Shown here: positions 16,478 to 25,725 of the stretch, piece after piece | How the letters are laid out: every line of letters starts with the position of its first letter | How positions within the stretch are numbered: the first letter of the stretch is position 1 | NCBI GenBank assembly: GCA_035326425.1 | Contig: DAOLFG010000020.1 | Coordinates: 8,794-72,793 of the forward strand | Origin: CALKJU01 sp035326425 | Lineage (GTDB): Bacteria > Pseudomonadota > Alphaproteobacteria > Geminicoccales > Geminicoccaceae | Direction: 5' to 3' | Length of the DNA stretch: 64,000 nt | Notes under the pieces: model-generated | What the model saw: only the letters and a program-made list of their open reading frames with translations | Database searches by the model: none | Told to the model about the DNA's origin: nothing | Position numbers and translations under genes: made by a program

Positions 16478-18373
16478 CTAGGTCGCTCCCGCCGGCGCCA
16501 TGCCGGCGATGAGCTCGTCGGGAATGTCGTCGAACGAGGCGTAGTTCATGTTGTAGAGCCGGGCGTAGAGGCCGCCCAGCGCCATCAGCTCGTCATGCGT
16601 GCCGGACTCGATGATCTCGCCGTTCTGCAGCACGATGATCCGGTCGGCGTTGCGGATGGTCGCCAGCCGATGGGCGATGACGAGGCCGGTATTGCCCTCC
16701 AGCAGCCGCACCAGCGCCCGCTGGATCAGCATCTCGGTGTAGCTGTCGATGCTGGCGGTGGCCTCGTCGAGGACCAGGATCTTGGCGTCCGCCACCAGCG
16801 CCCTGGCGAAGCTGATGAGCTGGCGCTGGCCGAGCGACAGGTTGCCGCCGCGCTGCTCCAGCATGCTGTCGTAGCCGTCGGGCAGCCGCATGACGAAGTC
16901 GTGCGCGCCCACGGCCTGGGCGGCGCGGATCACCTCGTCGCGGCTGGCGTCCTGCTTGTTGTAGCGGATGTTCTCGATCACCGTGCCCGAGAACAGGAAC
17001 GGCTCCTGCAGCACCATCGCCATGCGCCGGCCGAGCGATTCCTGCGTCAGGTCGCGCACGTCGTGGCCGCCGACCAGCACCTGGCCGTCCCAGACGTCGT
17101 AGAAGCGGTGCGCCAGCGCCATGGCGCTGGACTTCCCCGAGCCCGTGGGACCGACCAGCGCCACGGTCTCGCCAGGATTGACGCGGAAGCTGACATTCCT
17201 CAGCACCGGCAGGCCCTGGCGGTAGCCGAAGGTGACGTTCCTGAACTCGACCGAGCCGTCGAAATCGGCCGGCAGCGCGATGGCGCCGGGCTTGTCCCTG
17301 ACGTCGACCGGGACATCCAGGACCTCGGCGATGCGCTGGCCCGAGGCCATGGCGCGCTGCATCACGCTGTACTGCAGCGTCAGCGAGCGGATCGGGTCGA
17401 AGAAGCGCTGGATGTAGAACAGGAAGGCCACCATCACGCCGATGTCGAGGCTCTGGCCCAGCACCATCGAGCCGCCGACCACGATCACCACCGCCATGGC
17501 GATGCCGGTCAGCGTGTCGACGATCGGCACCATCACCTGCGAGAACTTCGAGGCCAGCAGGTGCGCCCGGAGGTTGGCGTGGGCCTTCTGGTCGTAGAGG
17601 CCGAGATTGACGCTCTGGCGGTCCATGCTCTGCACGGTGCGCACGCCGTGGATGCATTCGGCGAGCGCGCCGTTGGCGATGGAGTTGGCCTCGTGCGCAC
17701 CCATGAACGCCACCTTGGCGCGCGGCAGCCACCAGATCCTGACGACGAAGAGTGCCGGCACCACGGCCAGCGTCAGCAGCCCGAGCCGGAAGTCGAGCCA
17801 CAGCATCACCGTGATGATGCCGAACAGCAGGACGATGTCGCCGACCGACAGCACCGAGGTCTCCATGAACTCCTGCATCGAGTTCACGTCGCCCTGCAGC
17901 CGCGACATCAGCCGCCCGACCTCGGTGCGGTCCATGAAGGAGAGCGAGACGCGCTGCAGATGCGAGAACATGGCGCGGCGCATGTCGAACAGCACGCCCT
18001 CGGCGGCCTTGCCGACCACGGTCTCCTGCACCCAGCTGGCGGCGTAGTTGATCAGGATGGCGACGAGGAAGGCCATCACCGCCAGCGTCAGCATCCGCCG
18101 GTCGCCCGTCGCCATGCCGTGGTCGATGGCGAAGCGGATGATCAGCGGGATCGCGACCTGGGTGGCGGTGAAGACCAGCACCGCCGCCACGGCGATCGCC
18201 ATCTGCCGGCGATAGGGGCGGATGAAGTGCCAGATGCGGCGCAGGATCCGGCCGTCGAAGGCGCGGCCGAAGATCTCCTCCTCCTGGCGTTGCGAGCCCA
18301 CCACGGCGCGCGGGGCCCGCGCCCGGCCGTCGTCGCGCAGGTCCTTGTCGTCCAGCATCTCGGCAGCGGCCAT
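16478..18373 (-). CDS. ABC exporter half-transporter, subunit B (TMD-NBD)
   Basis: 631 residues. A cytoplasmic lead of about 45 residues precedes six membrane helices (about 48-330) and a nucleotide-binding domain (about 375-610). Walker A is GPTGSGKSSA, the signature is NLSLGQRQ (LSLGQ instead of LSGGQ), Walker B is ILVLDEATASID with the catalytic Glu present, and the H-loop is VIAHRLATI. It is translationally coupled to the upstream half-transporter (TGATG at 18371-18375). The noncanonical signature here complements the Asp for Glu change in the partner, so the pair forms one degenerate and one active ATP site. It is probably a multidrug or lipid exporter; substrate unknown. Confidence 0.9.
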   Translation of the reverse strand: MAAAEMLDDKDLRDDGRARAPRAVVGSQRQEEEIFGRAFDGRILRRIWHFIRPYRRQMAIAVAAVLVFTATQVAIPLIIRFAIDHGMATGDRRMLTLAVMAFLVAILINYAASWVQETVVGKAAEGVLFDMRRAMFSHLQRVSLSFMDRTEVGRLMSRLQGDVNSMQEFMETSVLSVGDIVLLFGIITVMLWLDFRLGLLTLAVVPALFVVRIWWLPRAKVAFMGAHEANSIANGALAECIHGVRTVQSMDRQSVNLGLYDQKAHANLRAHLLASKFSQVMVPIVDTLTGIAMAVVIVVGGSMVLGQSLDIGVMVAFLFYIQRFFDPIRSLTLQYSVMQRAMASGQRIAEVLDVPVDVRDKPGAIALPADFDGSVEFRNVTFGYRQGLPVLRNVSFRVNPGETVALVGPTGSGKSSAMALAHRFYDVWDGQVLVGGHDVRDLTQESLGRRMAMVLQEPFLFSGTVIENIRYNKQDASRDEVIRAAQAVGAHDFVMRLPDGYDSMLEQRGGNLSLGQRQLISFARALVADAKILVLDEATASIDSYTEMLIQRALVRLLEGNTGLVIAHRLATIRNADRIIVLQNGEIIESGTHDELMALGGLYARLYNMNYASFDDIPDELIAGMAPAGAT

Positions 18374-20226
18374 CAGGGCTCTCCCGCCCGGTCGCCCGGC
18401 CGGACCTGCAGGTCGTAGAGCGCCCGGTAGCGGCCGTTCAGCGCCAGCAGCTCCTCGTGGCTGCCGCGCTCGACGATGCGGCCGTTCTCGAGGAACAGGA
18501 TCTTGTCGGCATGCATCAGCGAGCTCAGGCGATGGGCGATGACGATGGTCACGCGGTCCCTGGCGAAGCGCTTGATGGCGCTGCGGATGCGCTGCTCGGT
18601 GCCGGCGTCGATGGCGGCGGTGGAATCGTCGAACACCATCACCGCCGGCCGCAGGATCAGGCTACGGGCGATCGACAGCCGCTGGCGCTGGCCGCCCGAG
18701 AGCGAGACGCCGCGCTCGCCGACCACCGTGCGGTACTGCTGCGGCAGCCCTATGACGTAGTTGTGCAGCTGGGCGGATTCGGCGGTGCGCTCGATGCGGC
18801 GGTCCTGCGCCCAGGGATCGCCGTAGACGATGTTGTTCTCGATGGTGGTGGTGAACAGGAAGGAGTCCTGCTGCACGACGCTCACCGCCTTGCGCAGCGA
18901 CTGCAGCGTCACCTGGCTGATGTCCTGGCCGTCGATGGTGATGCGGCCGGCATCGACGTCGTAGAAGCGCGGGATCAGGTGGACGAGGCTGGACTTGCCG
19001 CTGCCCGGTGGCCCCACGATGCCGATGGTCTCGCCGCGCCTGGCCTCGAAGCCGATGTCCTCGAGGATCGGCCGGTCGGTGCCGGGATAGCGGAAGCTCA
19101 CATTCTCGAAGCGCAGCGTGCCGTCGGTGACGACGAGATCCTTGGCACCCGGCTTGTCCATGATGGCGAGGTCGAGGTCGAGCAGCTCGAACAGCCGGCT
19201 GCCGCAGGTCGAGGCCCGCGCGAAGGCGTTGACCAGCAGGCCCAGCTGGCGGACCGGCATCTGCAGAATGGCGGTGAAGGTGAGGAAGGTCGCGAGCGTG
19301 CCGACGGTGATCTCGCCGTCGATCACTTGGCCGCCGCCGAACCAGAGCACCAGCCCCATGGCCAGGAAGAACGAGAAGTTCATGGCCGAGGTGTTCTTGA
19401 CCCGGATGTCGACGCGCCGGTGCGCCAGCTCGATGGCGCTCCTCGAGGCCCGGTCGAACTTCCCGAGCTCGTGGTCCTGGGCGGCGAAGGCGCGCACCAC
19501 GCGGATGCCGCCGAGATTCTCCTCCATCACCCGGCTCAGCACCTGCAGGCGCTCCTGCAGCGTCAGCCAGGTGGCGCGCAGCACCAGCTGCGTCACCGAG
19601 GAGCGCCAGGCGACGAAGGGCACGAAGCTGAGGCTCAAGAGGCCCAGCACGAGGTCGGTGCTGATCAGCAGCCAGGCGCCGACGCCGATCAGCACGCTCA
19701 GCAGCACCAGCCTGACGAGGCCGGTGTGGAAGAACATCCGCACGCCCTCGAGGTCGAGCATGCCGACGGTGATCAGGTCGCCGGTGTGGACCTTGTCGTG
19801 GAAGCTGAAGCTCAGCCGCTGGATCTTCTCGTAGACCGCGAGGCGGAGCTCGTAGGCGGTGTGGTGGCCGACCGATTCGCCGAAATAGTTCTGCAGCATG
19901 GTGAACAGGCCGCGGAACACGCTGACCGCCAGCAGCACCAGGGCGGTGGTGAGCAGGGCGCCCTCCGCATCGGCGAGGTTGGCCTCGCTGGCCGCCCAGA
20001 CGCCGCGCGCCTGGTCGACGGCCTGGCCCAGCAGGCGCGGGATGAACAGCTGCAGCACTGCCGCCACGAAGGTCGAGACGATGGCGATCGCCACCTGCCA
20101 GGGATGGCGCAGCGTCATGCGGGTGATGCGCACGAGCGTGCCGACGCCCCGGCCCCACTGCGCCGCCATGATGTGCGCGTGCGAGGCCTCGCGCCTCCTG
20201 ACGCTCGCTATGCTGTCGATGCTCAC
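18373..20226 (-). CDS. ABC exporter half-transporter, subunit A with degenerate Walker B
   Basis: 617 residues. Six membrane helices (about 45-320) precede the NBD (about 370-600). Walker A is GPPGSGKSSLV and the signature VSLSGGQRQR is canonical. Walker B reads VMVFDDSTAAID, so Asp replaces the catalytic Glu. The H-loop VIAHRLSSL is kept. This pattern is typical of heterodimeric exporters such as TM287/288 or BmrCD. It is the first gene of the two-gene operon, divergent from the ECF41 module across 265 bp. The ATG at 20226 gives a short leader before the first helix; a later ATG (MAAQWGRGVG) is possible. Confidence 0.9.
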   Translation of the reverse strand: MSIDSIASVRRREASHAHIMAAQWGRGVGTLVRITRMTLRHPWQVAIAIVSTFVAAVLQLFIPRLLGQAVDQARGVWAASEANLADAEGALLTTALVLLAVSVFRGLFTMLQNYFGESVGHHTAYELRLAVYEKIQRLSFSFHDKVHTGDLITVGMLDLEGVRMFFHTGLVRLVLLSVLIGVGAWLLISTDLVLGLLSLSFVPFVAWRSSVTQLVLRATWLTLQERLQVLSRVMEENLGGIRVVRAFAAQDHELGKFDRASRSAIELAHRRVDIRVKNTSAMNFSFFLAMGLVLWFGGGQVIDGEITVGTLATFLTFTAILQMPVRQLGLLVNAFARASTCGSRLFELLDLDLAIMDKPGAKDLVVTDGTLRFENVSFRYPGTDRPILEDIGFEARRGETIGIVGPPGSGKSSLVHLIPRFYDVDAGRITIDGQDISQVTLQSLRKAVSVVQQDSFLFTTTIENNIVYGDPWAQDRRIERTAESAQLHNYVIGLPQQYRTVVGERGVSLSGGQRQRLSIARSLILRPAVMVFDDSTAAIDAGTEQRIRSAIKRFARDRVTIVIAHRLSSLMHADKILFLENGRIVERGSHEELLALNGRYRALYDLQVRPGDRAGEP

Positions 20227-20427
20227 CGACGATCCAGATTGCTGCCGCAGCCGCCCTGCCGAGAGGTCCAGCTCGGTCGGGGCGGACGCCTCCTCGACGC
20301 CAGACGCGCTTTATCCGCAGCGGATTCAAGGCCGCGCCGCGGCAAAATGCCTCGAAAGCGCCCAGCGTTGCAACATCGCGACAGCACCGCGCCGCGGTGG
20401 CAGATATGCGCCGATGGACAAGGGCCA

Positions 20428-20454
20428 TGTCACATCCGACGATGCCGCCTCGTC
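20428..20454 (+). promoter_or_regulatory. ECF41-type sigma factor promoter
   Basis: TGTCACA at 20428-20434, 16 bp, then CGTC at 20451-20454. This is exactly the -35/-10 pair reported for ECF41 sigma factors, and it lies 37 bp upstream of the start of the ECF41-linked carboxymuconolactone-decarboxylase gene. The sigma factor is the second gene of the same transcript, so it is probably autoregulated. Confidence 0.8.
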
Positions 20455-20491
20455 ATGTGTCGAACGCGCATGGTGCGCGTCGGAGACGAGC

Positions 20492-20956
20492 ATGACCCCC
20501 CGCTTGAACGATCACATCAAGGCTGCACCGCAGGCCATCAAGGCGATGCTGGCGCTGGAGGCCGCCATCAAGGCGAGCGGCCTCGAGCCCAGGCTGCTGC
20601 ATCTGGTGAAGATGCGAGCCTCGCAGATCAATGGCTGCGCCTTCTGCCTCCACATGCACGCCACCGAGGCCCGCCGGGACGGCGACAGCGAGATGCGGCT
20701 CTACATGCTGAACGCATGGCGCGAATCCACGCTCTACACCGAGCGCGAGCGCGCGGCCCTGGCCTGGACCGAGGCGCTGACGCTGGTGGCCGAGACCGGG
20801 GCGCCGGATGCCGACTACGCGATGCTGAAGGCGCAGTTCAGCGAGGCCGAGCAGGTCGATCTGACGCTCGCCATCGGCGCCATCAATGTCTGGAACCGGC
20901 TGCAGATCGGCTTCCGGGCCGGGCATCCCGTGGAAGCGGTCCGTGAAGCCGCCTGA
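20492..20956 (+). CDS. Carboxymuconolactone decarboxylase / AhpD-like protein linked to ECF41
   Basis: 154 residues. The AhpD-like fold carries the redox motif CAFC (49-52) followed by His56 (CAFCLHMH), as in alkylhydroperoxidase-like members. This suggests a thiol-peroxidase or oxidoreductase role rather than lactone decarboxylation. Such a gene is the characteristic neighbour and target of ECF41 sigma factors. The ATG at 20492 follows GGAGACGAG. Its last 14 bases overlap the sigma gene start, so the two are coupled. Physiological substrate unknown. Confidence 0.88.
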   Translation: MTPRLNDHIKAAPQAIKAMLALEAAIKASGLEPRLLHLVKMRASQINGCAFCLHMHATEARRDGDSEMRLYMLNAWRESTLYTERERAALAWTEALTLVAETGAPDADYAMLKAQFSEAEQVDLTLAIGAINVWNRLQIGFRAGHPVEAVREAA

Positions 20957-21884
20957 GCAGGCGATCCGGCTGTTCGAGGCGCAGCGGCCGCGGCTGGTGC
21001 GCCTCGCCTACCGCATGCTGGGCTCGATGGCCGAGGCCGAGGACGTGGTGCAGAACGCCTGGCTGCGCTGGCAGCGCGCGGACCATGCCGAGGTGCTGTC
21101 GCCGCCGTCCTTCCTGTCGCGCATCGTCACCCGGCTCTGCCTCGACGAGCTGAAGTCGGCGCGGGCGCGTCGGCAGGCCTATGTCGGTCCCTGGCTGCCC
21201 GAGCCGCTGGTCGAGCAGCCCGACGAGCCGGCGCAGGACGACCTGACCCTGGCGCTGATGCTGGCGCTGGAGCGGCTGTCGCCGCTGGAGCGCGCCGCCT
21301 TCCTGCTGCACGACGTGTTCGGCGTGCCGCTGGCCGAGGTGGCGGCGACGCTGGAGCGCGATGCCGCGGCGGTGCGCCAGCTGGCGGTGCGGGCACGCCG
21401 GCACGTCGAGGACGCGAGGCCGCGCTTCCCGGTGGCGCCGGAAGAGGGCCGGCGCATCGCCAACGCCTTCTTCGCGGCTTCGACCACCGGCGACACGGCG
21501 ACCCTGCGCGCGATGCTGGCCGAGAACGTCGTGGTGCGCGCGGACGGCGGCGGCAAGGTGCTGGCCTTCCGCAACCCGATCGTCGGCCTCGAGAAGGCGC
21601 TGCGGCTCTATACCGGCCTCGCGCGGAAGTACGGCCCCGCCGACGTGGCGCTGCTCGACATCGTCAGGCTCGACGGCCTGCCCGGCTTCGTCAGCCGGAT
21701 GGGCGCCGTGCTGCAGACCACGGCGCTCGGGATCGAGGACGGCCGGATCACCGCCGTCTACATCACCCGCAATCCCGACAAGCTGAGCCGCCTCGGCCTC
21801 AGGCTGCGGGATCCGTCACATGCACCGCCACCTTGGCCTGGCGCAGCAGCTCGGCCATCGCCGGGGTCGGCGGGAGGTCGGTGA
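20943..21884 (+). CDS. ECF41-family sigma factor with SnoaL-like C-terminal domain
   Basis: 313 residues from GTG 20943. Sigma-2 (about 10-75) and sigma-4 (about 100-158) are followed by an NTF2/SnoaL-like extension (about 165-290). All three ECF41 marker motifs are present: WLPEP in the linker (84-88), DGGGK (201-205) and NPDK (277-280). In this family the C-terminal extension replaces an anti-sigma factor by controlling activity from within the protein; no anti-sigma gene is seen here. It directs transcription from TGTCACA-N16-CGTC promoters such as 20428-20454. Its last 86 bp overlap the convergent glpR gene, which may make the two antagonistic. Confidence 0.93.
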   Translation: MKPPEQAIRLFEAQRPRLVRLAYRMLGSMAEAEDVVQNAWLRWQRADHAEVLSPPSFLSRIVTRLCLDELKSARARRQAYVGPWLPEPLVEQPDEPAQDDLTLALMLALERLSPLERAAFLLHDVFGVPLAEVAATLERDAAAVRQLAVRARRHVEDARPRFPVAPEEGRRIANAFFAASTTGDTATLRAMLAENVVVRADGGGKVLAFRNPIVGLEKALRLYTGLARKYGPADVALLDIVRLDGLPGFVSRMGAVLQTTALGIEDGRITAVYITRNPDKLSRLGLRLRDPSHAPPPWPGAAARPSPGSAGGR

Positions 21885-22602
21885 ACAGCGCGTCGATCTC
21901 CGACAGGTCGCCCAGGCGGACCATGGCGTTGCGGCCGAACTTGCTGTGGTCGGCGGCCAGCAGCACCTCCCTGGAATTGGCGATGATCGCCTGGGCGACC
22001 CGCACCTCGCGATAGTCGAAGTCGAGCAGCGAGCCGTCGGCGTCGATGCCGCTGATGCCGATGACGCCGTAGTCGACCTTGAACTGGCGGATGACGTCGA
22101 GCGTCGCCTCGCCGACGATCCCCCGGTCGCGCGTCCGCACCACCCCGCCCGTCACGATCACCTCGAAGCTCGGCTCGGCGCTGAGCAGGCCGGCGACGTG
22201 CAGGTTGTTGGTGACGATGCGCAGATCCGAATGGCCGAGTAGCGCCCGCGCCACTTCCTCGGTGGTCGTGCCGATGTTGATGAACAGCGAGGAATGGTTC
22301 GGAATGGCGTCGGCCACCAGCCTGGCGATCCGCCGCTTGGCCTCCAGGTTCAGCACCTGCCGGTCGCTGTAGGCGAGGTTCTCCACCGAGGACGGCAGCC
22401 CGGCGCCGCCGTGGTAGCGCTGCAGCAGGTTCTGCTCGCACAGCTCGTTGATGTCGCGGCGGATGGTCTGGGGCGTCACGCCCAGCTCGGTCGCCAGCGC
22501 CTCGACCGCCACGAAGCCCTGGCGCCGCGCCCGCTCGACGATGAGATCCCGCCGTTCCCGACCCGTCGCCACCAGCCAGCCTCGATGCTCGGATCCGCGC
22601 AT
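21799..22602 (-). CDS. glpR: DeoR-family repressor GlpR
   Basis: 267 residues. The DeoR helix-turn-helix is at about 30-65 (LGVTPQTIRRDINELCEQN) and the sugar-phosphate sensor domain (DeoRC) at about 85-250. Segments closely match enterobacterial GlpR: RYHGGAGLPSS, IVGEATLDVIRQF, GISGIDADGSLLDFDYREV and AADHSKFGRNAMVRLG. GlpR represses glycerol-3-phosphate uptake and metabolism and is released by glycerol-3-phosphate. No glp enzyme lies beside it; the Ugp-like operon at 48.3-55.4 kb is a possible distant target. The start could be later, at the GTG before ATGRERR. Confidence 0.85.
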   Translation of the reverse strand: MRGSEHRGWLVATGRERRDLIVERARRQGFVAVEALATELGVTPQTIRRDINELCEQNLLQRYHGGAGLPSSVENLAYSDRQVLNLEAKRRIARLVADAIPNHSSLFINIGTTTEEVARALLGHSDLRIVTNNLHVAGLLSAEPSFEVIVTGGVVRTRDRGIVGEATLDVIRQFKVDYGVIGISGIDADGSLLDFDYREVRVAQAIIANSREVLLAADHSKFGRNAMVRLGDLSEIDALFTDLPPTPAMAELLRQAKVAVHVTDPAA

Positions 22603-22667
22603 TGGGCCAGCGCGGCTGGTCGGATTGTGACAGGAAGCGCGCCGGCGGGCCAGAGGGCCGGGAGCGG

Positions 22668-23834
22668 CTAGCTCGTGCCCTCGGGCTTGGCCAGCATCTT
22701 CTGGCGGTCGTAGGTCAGCCGCTCGGCGATGTAGCCGGGCACCTGGAACTGCCAGCCTTCGAGCCTGGCCCCGAGCTCGGCGACGCGCTCGGCCAGCGGC
22801 TTGGCCGGCGCCGCGGGCGCGGATGCCGCCGCCGCGGGCTGCGCTTCTTCCGCCTCGGCCGGGGCCGGCGCTGCCGGATCCGCTGCGGGTGCAGCGGCCG
22901 GCGCCGGAGCCGGCGGTACCACGGGCTGGCCTTCGCTCACCCGCATCGCCAGCCAGTGCTCCTCCTTCTCGCCCTGGCCCTCGACCGTCGAGGTGACGGT
23001 GACGACGATGCCGTCGGCGGTCTCGAAGCGCGCCCTTGGCGCGTCGGCGGGCATCGGCTTGTCGTCGGCCTTGCGCACCCCGATCATCGACAGGTTGTCG
23101 AGCGTCGAGGCGACGCGGGCGAGGACCTCGTCGTCGACCTTGCCGGTCTCGGGCGGCCGGTCCAGCACCAGCTCGTCGGTGCCCGGCTGCGGCCGCGAGA
23201 TGACGATGGGATCGGCACCGCCCTCGCCCAGGGTGACGCGGACGATGTCCTTCTCCGGCAGGCTCGCCACGTCCTTGTCGATCCAGCCCATGATGTCGCT
23301 GGGCAGCGTCACCTCGCCGGCCGCGAGCCAGGCTTGGTCCTCGCCCTGGCGGCGCACATAGACGCCGCCGCGGCTGCCGCCGAACAGGTTGTACTTGCTC
23401 TTGCCGATGACGACCGAGGCGATCGGCTTGCCGTCCGCGCCCTCGAAGGTGACCAGCTTGGACTTGGCGCCCTCGGCCGAGGGATCGCCGAGCTCCAGGC
23501 GCGGCAGGCGGTCGCCGCTCGCGGTCTTGGCCTCGACGAGCTGCAGCCCGGCGACGGCGCGCGCCACCTCGCGCAGCTTGGCCGGGTCGGCCGGATAGCC
23601 GCCGCGCTCGACGATGCGCCAGACATCGCCGTCCTTGCGCATCGTGACGGTCTCACCCGCCGACCTCACCTGCACGGCCGCGACGTCGCCCAGCCGCTGG
23701 TCGAAGCCGGCGAACAGCGGCTCGTCGACGGTACGGCTGGCGGCCGGCACCTGGCGCTCGACGACCGCCCAGCCGGCGAGGCCGACCGAAGCCACGGTGG
23801 CCAGCAGCAGGATCGAGAAGTTCCTGGGAGACAT
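22668..23834 (-). CDS. DUF4340 membrane-anchored protein of a Gld-like ABC system
   Basis: 388 residues with one N-terminal membrane helix (about 5-25). The periplasmic domain begins with repeated DUF4340 units (VRSAGETVTMRKDGDVWRIV, about 55-75). A Pro/Ala-rich segment (about 308-345) precedes the C-terminal DUF4340-typical end (LEGWQFQVPGYIAERL). DUF4340 genes regularly follow GldG-like genes, as here, and are thought to be parts of an export or lipid-transport complex; the cargo is unknown. It lies 17 bp after the GldG-like gene and is the last gene of this four-gene operon. Confidence 0.82.
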   Translation of the reverse strand: MSPRNFSILLLATVASVGLAGWAVVERQVPAASRTVDEPLFAGFDQRLGDVAAVQVRSAGETVTMRKDGDVWRIVERGGYPADPAKLREVARAVAGLQLVEAKTASGDRLPRLELGDPSAEGAKSKLVTFEGADGKPIASVVIGKSKYNLFGGSRGGVYVRRQGEDQAWLAAGEVTLPSDIMGWIDKDVASLPEKDIVRVTLGEGGADPIVISRPQPGTDELVLDRPPETGKVDDEVLARVASTLDNLSMIGVRKADDKPMPADAPRARFETADGIVVTVTSTVEGQGEKEEHWLAMRVSEGQPVVPPAPAPAAAPAADPAAPAPAEAEEAQPAAAASAPAAPAKPLAERVAELGARLEGWQFQVPGYIAERLTYDRQKMLAKPEGTS

Positions 23835-23851
23835 ACCTCGCCTCTCCCCGT

Positions 23852-25711
23852 TCAGCCGGCGGCGGCGTCGAAGCGGCGCCGGAACCGGGTGCGCCGGATC
23901 ATCGCCAGCACCAGCGCCACGATGGCGATCATGATCGGCACGGCGGCGATGTTGATGAAGCGCAGCTCGGAGCGCAGCCCCTCGATGTCGCTGCGCAGAG
24001 CATGCTGGACGTCGCGCAGCTCGCGCCGGGTGTCGAGCAGCTGGCCGCGGAAGCCGTCGACCTCCTGGCGCTGCTCGGCCGTCAGCAGGGCGCCGTCGTC
24101 GGTCTCCTTGACGTCCATGCCTTCGAGCTTGCGCTGCAGGTCGTTCAGCTTCTGGGTCAGCTCCTGCTCCTTGGCGCGGTACTGCGCCTCGGCGGCGCGG
24201 CGGATCTCGTTGACGCGCTCGAAGGGCCGGAACGCCACGTCGCGGCCGCGCAGGCTCGACAGGGCGCCGCTGCCGACCAGGTAGTCCATGGCATTGGCGA
24301 CGAAATCGGCGTTGTCGGCCACCGGCGTGCCGACCTGCTGGCCGAACACGTTCTGCATGACGATCCAGGTCTTGTCGTCGAGCAGGTCGGTGTCGCCGAC
24401 CACGATGACGTCGATCGGGGTCTTGGTCTCGGTGAGCCGGTCGGGCTTGGCCTCGACGCCTTCGGGAGGCCCGTCGGCGTAGGCCGACTTCGCCGGGCCC
24501 GACAGCCTCGCCGCCATCACCATCGGCACGCCGCCGCGCTTGTAGCCGGTGAGCAGAGCCACCGGATCCGGGAACATGCGGATGCGCTCGGCGTCGAGCG
24601 CCATGGCGTCGGCGCTGGAGGTGACGAGCGGCGTCATCGTCGTCGTCGCACCCTCGCCGGCCTTCAGCCAGCCGGCGCTGGCGAAGTTGAGCGCGTTCAG
24701 CTCGCCGGTGATGCGGTCCTCGCGGTTCAGGCTCTCGGGCGGCATCGACAGCCAGGCGAGATAGTCCAGCACCTGCGGCCGGCCGTTCACCGGGTACTGC
24801 ACCTGCCGGGCGGCGGCCGGGTCGCCGACGATCCGATCCTTCACCAGCTCGATGCCCCAGCTCTCGAACAGCGGCTGGAAGTCGGAATCGGTCGCACCCT
24901 CGCCGGGCTGGCGCTGTCGGGCGGCCGCGGCCTCGGAATGCGGATCGACGAACACCAGCGCCCGGCCGCCGCCCATGACGTACTGGTCGATCGCATAGAG
25001 CGTCTTGGGCGTCAGGTTCTGCGGCTGGACGACCATCAGCAGCTTGGTGGCCGGATCGATCTGGTCGAGGTCGCCGCCGAGGTAGCGGATGTCGAACAGC
25101 TGCTGGAGCTGCTCGTAGATCGCCCAGGGCCGGTACTGGTTGGCCGGATCGCCGGTGATCGGCAGGCTGCTGAGCAGCGAGACCACGGGCTTCTCGGGGT
25201 TGGCCAGATTGTAGACCAGCCGGGTCAGGTCGTATTCGAGGAAGCGCTCGCGCTCGGGCGACAGCACCGGCAGCGTGTCGACATCGTCGGTGCTGTTGGT
25301 GCCGGCGAGGCCGAAATAGGCGGTCTGGCCGCCCTCGACGGAGATCCCCTGCAGGCCGAAGCCCACCGCCCGGTCCTCGTCGGGCGAGAAGGGCTGCGGG
25401 TCGATCAGCTCGACGCTGAGCTTGCCCTGGCTGGCGGCGGCATAGGTCTCCAGCGTGTCCTGCACCCGGTCGGCATAGGTGCCGACGAACGGATTGGCCT
25501 CGCGCAGCGAGCGCGACACGTAGAGCCTGAGCGTCACCGGCTCCTTCATGCCGGACAGCAGCTCGACCGTGCCGTGGGACAGCGTGAACAGCTTGTTCTG
25601 GGTGAGGTCGAGGCGCTCGCCGCGCAGCGTCAGCCCGCCCCAGGTGTTGAGCGCCACGAACAGGACGATGGCGAGGCCAACGCCGAGGATCGACAGCTTG
25701 CGACGGTCCAT
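23852..25711 (-). CDS. GldG-family ABC transporter auxiliary protein
   Basis: 619 residues. A membrane helix near the N-terminus (about 8-28, LSILGVGLAIVLFVALNTWG) is followed by the GldG/ABC-transp-aux domain (about 30-470), including YVMGGGRALVFVDPHSE (about 268-284). A coiled coil (about 510-580) and a C-terminal membrane helix (about 590-612) complete it. The C-terminal helix and coiled coil are usual for this family. It forms a complex with the ATPase and permease genes upstream in the operon. Outside Bacteroidetes gliding, the role is not known. The ATG is at 25711. Confidence 0.85.
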   Translation of the reverse strand: MDRRKLSILGVGLAIVLFVALNTWGGLTLRGERLDLTQNKLFTLSHGTVELLSGMKEPVTLRLYVSRSLREANPFVGTYADRVQDTLETYAAASQGKLSVELIDPQPFSPDEDRAVGFGLQGISVEGGQTAYFGLAGTNSTDDVDTLPVLSPERERFLEYDLTRLVYNLANPEKPVVSLLSSLPITGDPANQYRPWAIYEQLQQLFDIRYLGGDLDQIDPATKLLMVVQPQNLTPKTLYAIDQYVMGGGRALVFVDPHSEAAAARQRQPGEGATDSDFQPLFESWGIELVKDRIVGDPAAARQVQYPVNGRPQVLDYLAWLSMPPESLNREDRITGELNALNFASAGWLKAGEGATTTMTPLVTSSADAMALDAERIRMFPDPVALLTGYKRGGVPMVMAARLSGPAKSAYADGPPEGVEAKPDRLTETKTPIDVIVVGDTDLLDDKTWIVMQNVFGQQVGTPVADNADFVANAMDYLVGSGALSSLRGRDVAFRPFERVNEIRRAAEAQYRAKEQELTQKLNDLQRKLEGMDVKETDDGALLTAEQRQEVDGFRGQLLDTRRELRDVQHALRSDIEGLRSELRFINIAAVPIMIAIVALVLAMIRRTRFRRRFDAAAG

Positions 25712-25725
25712 GATCGTCTCCCGCC

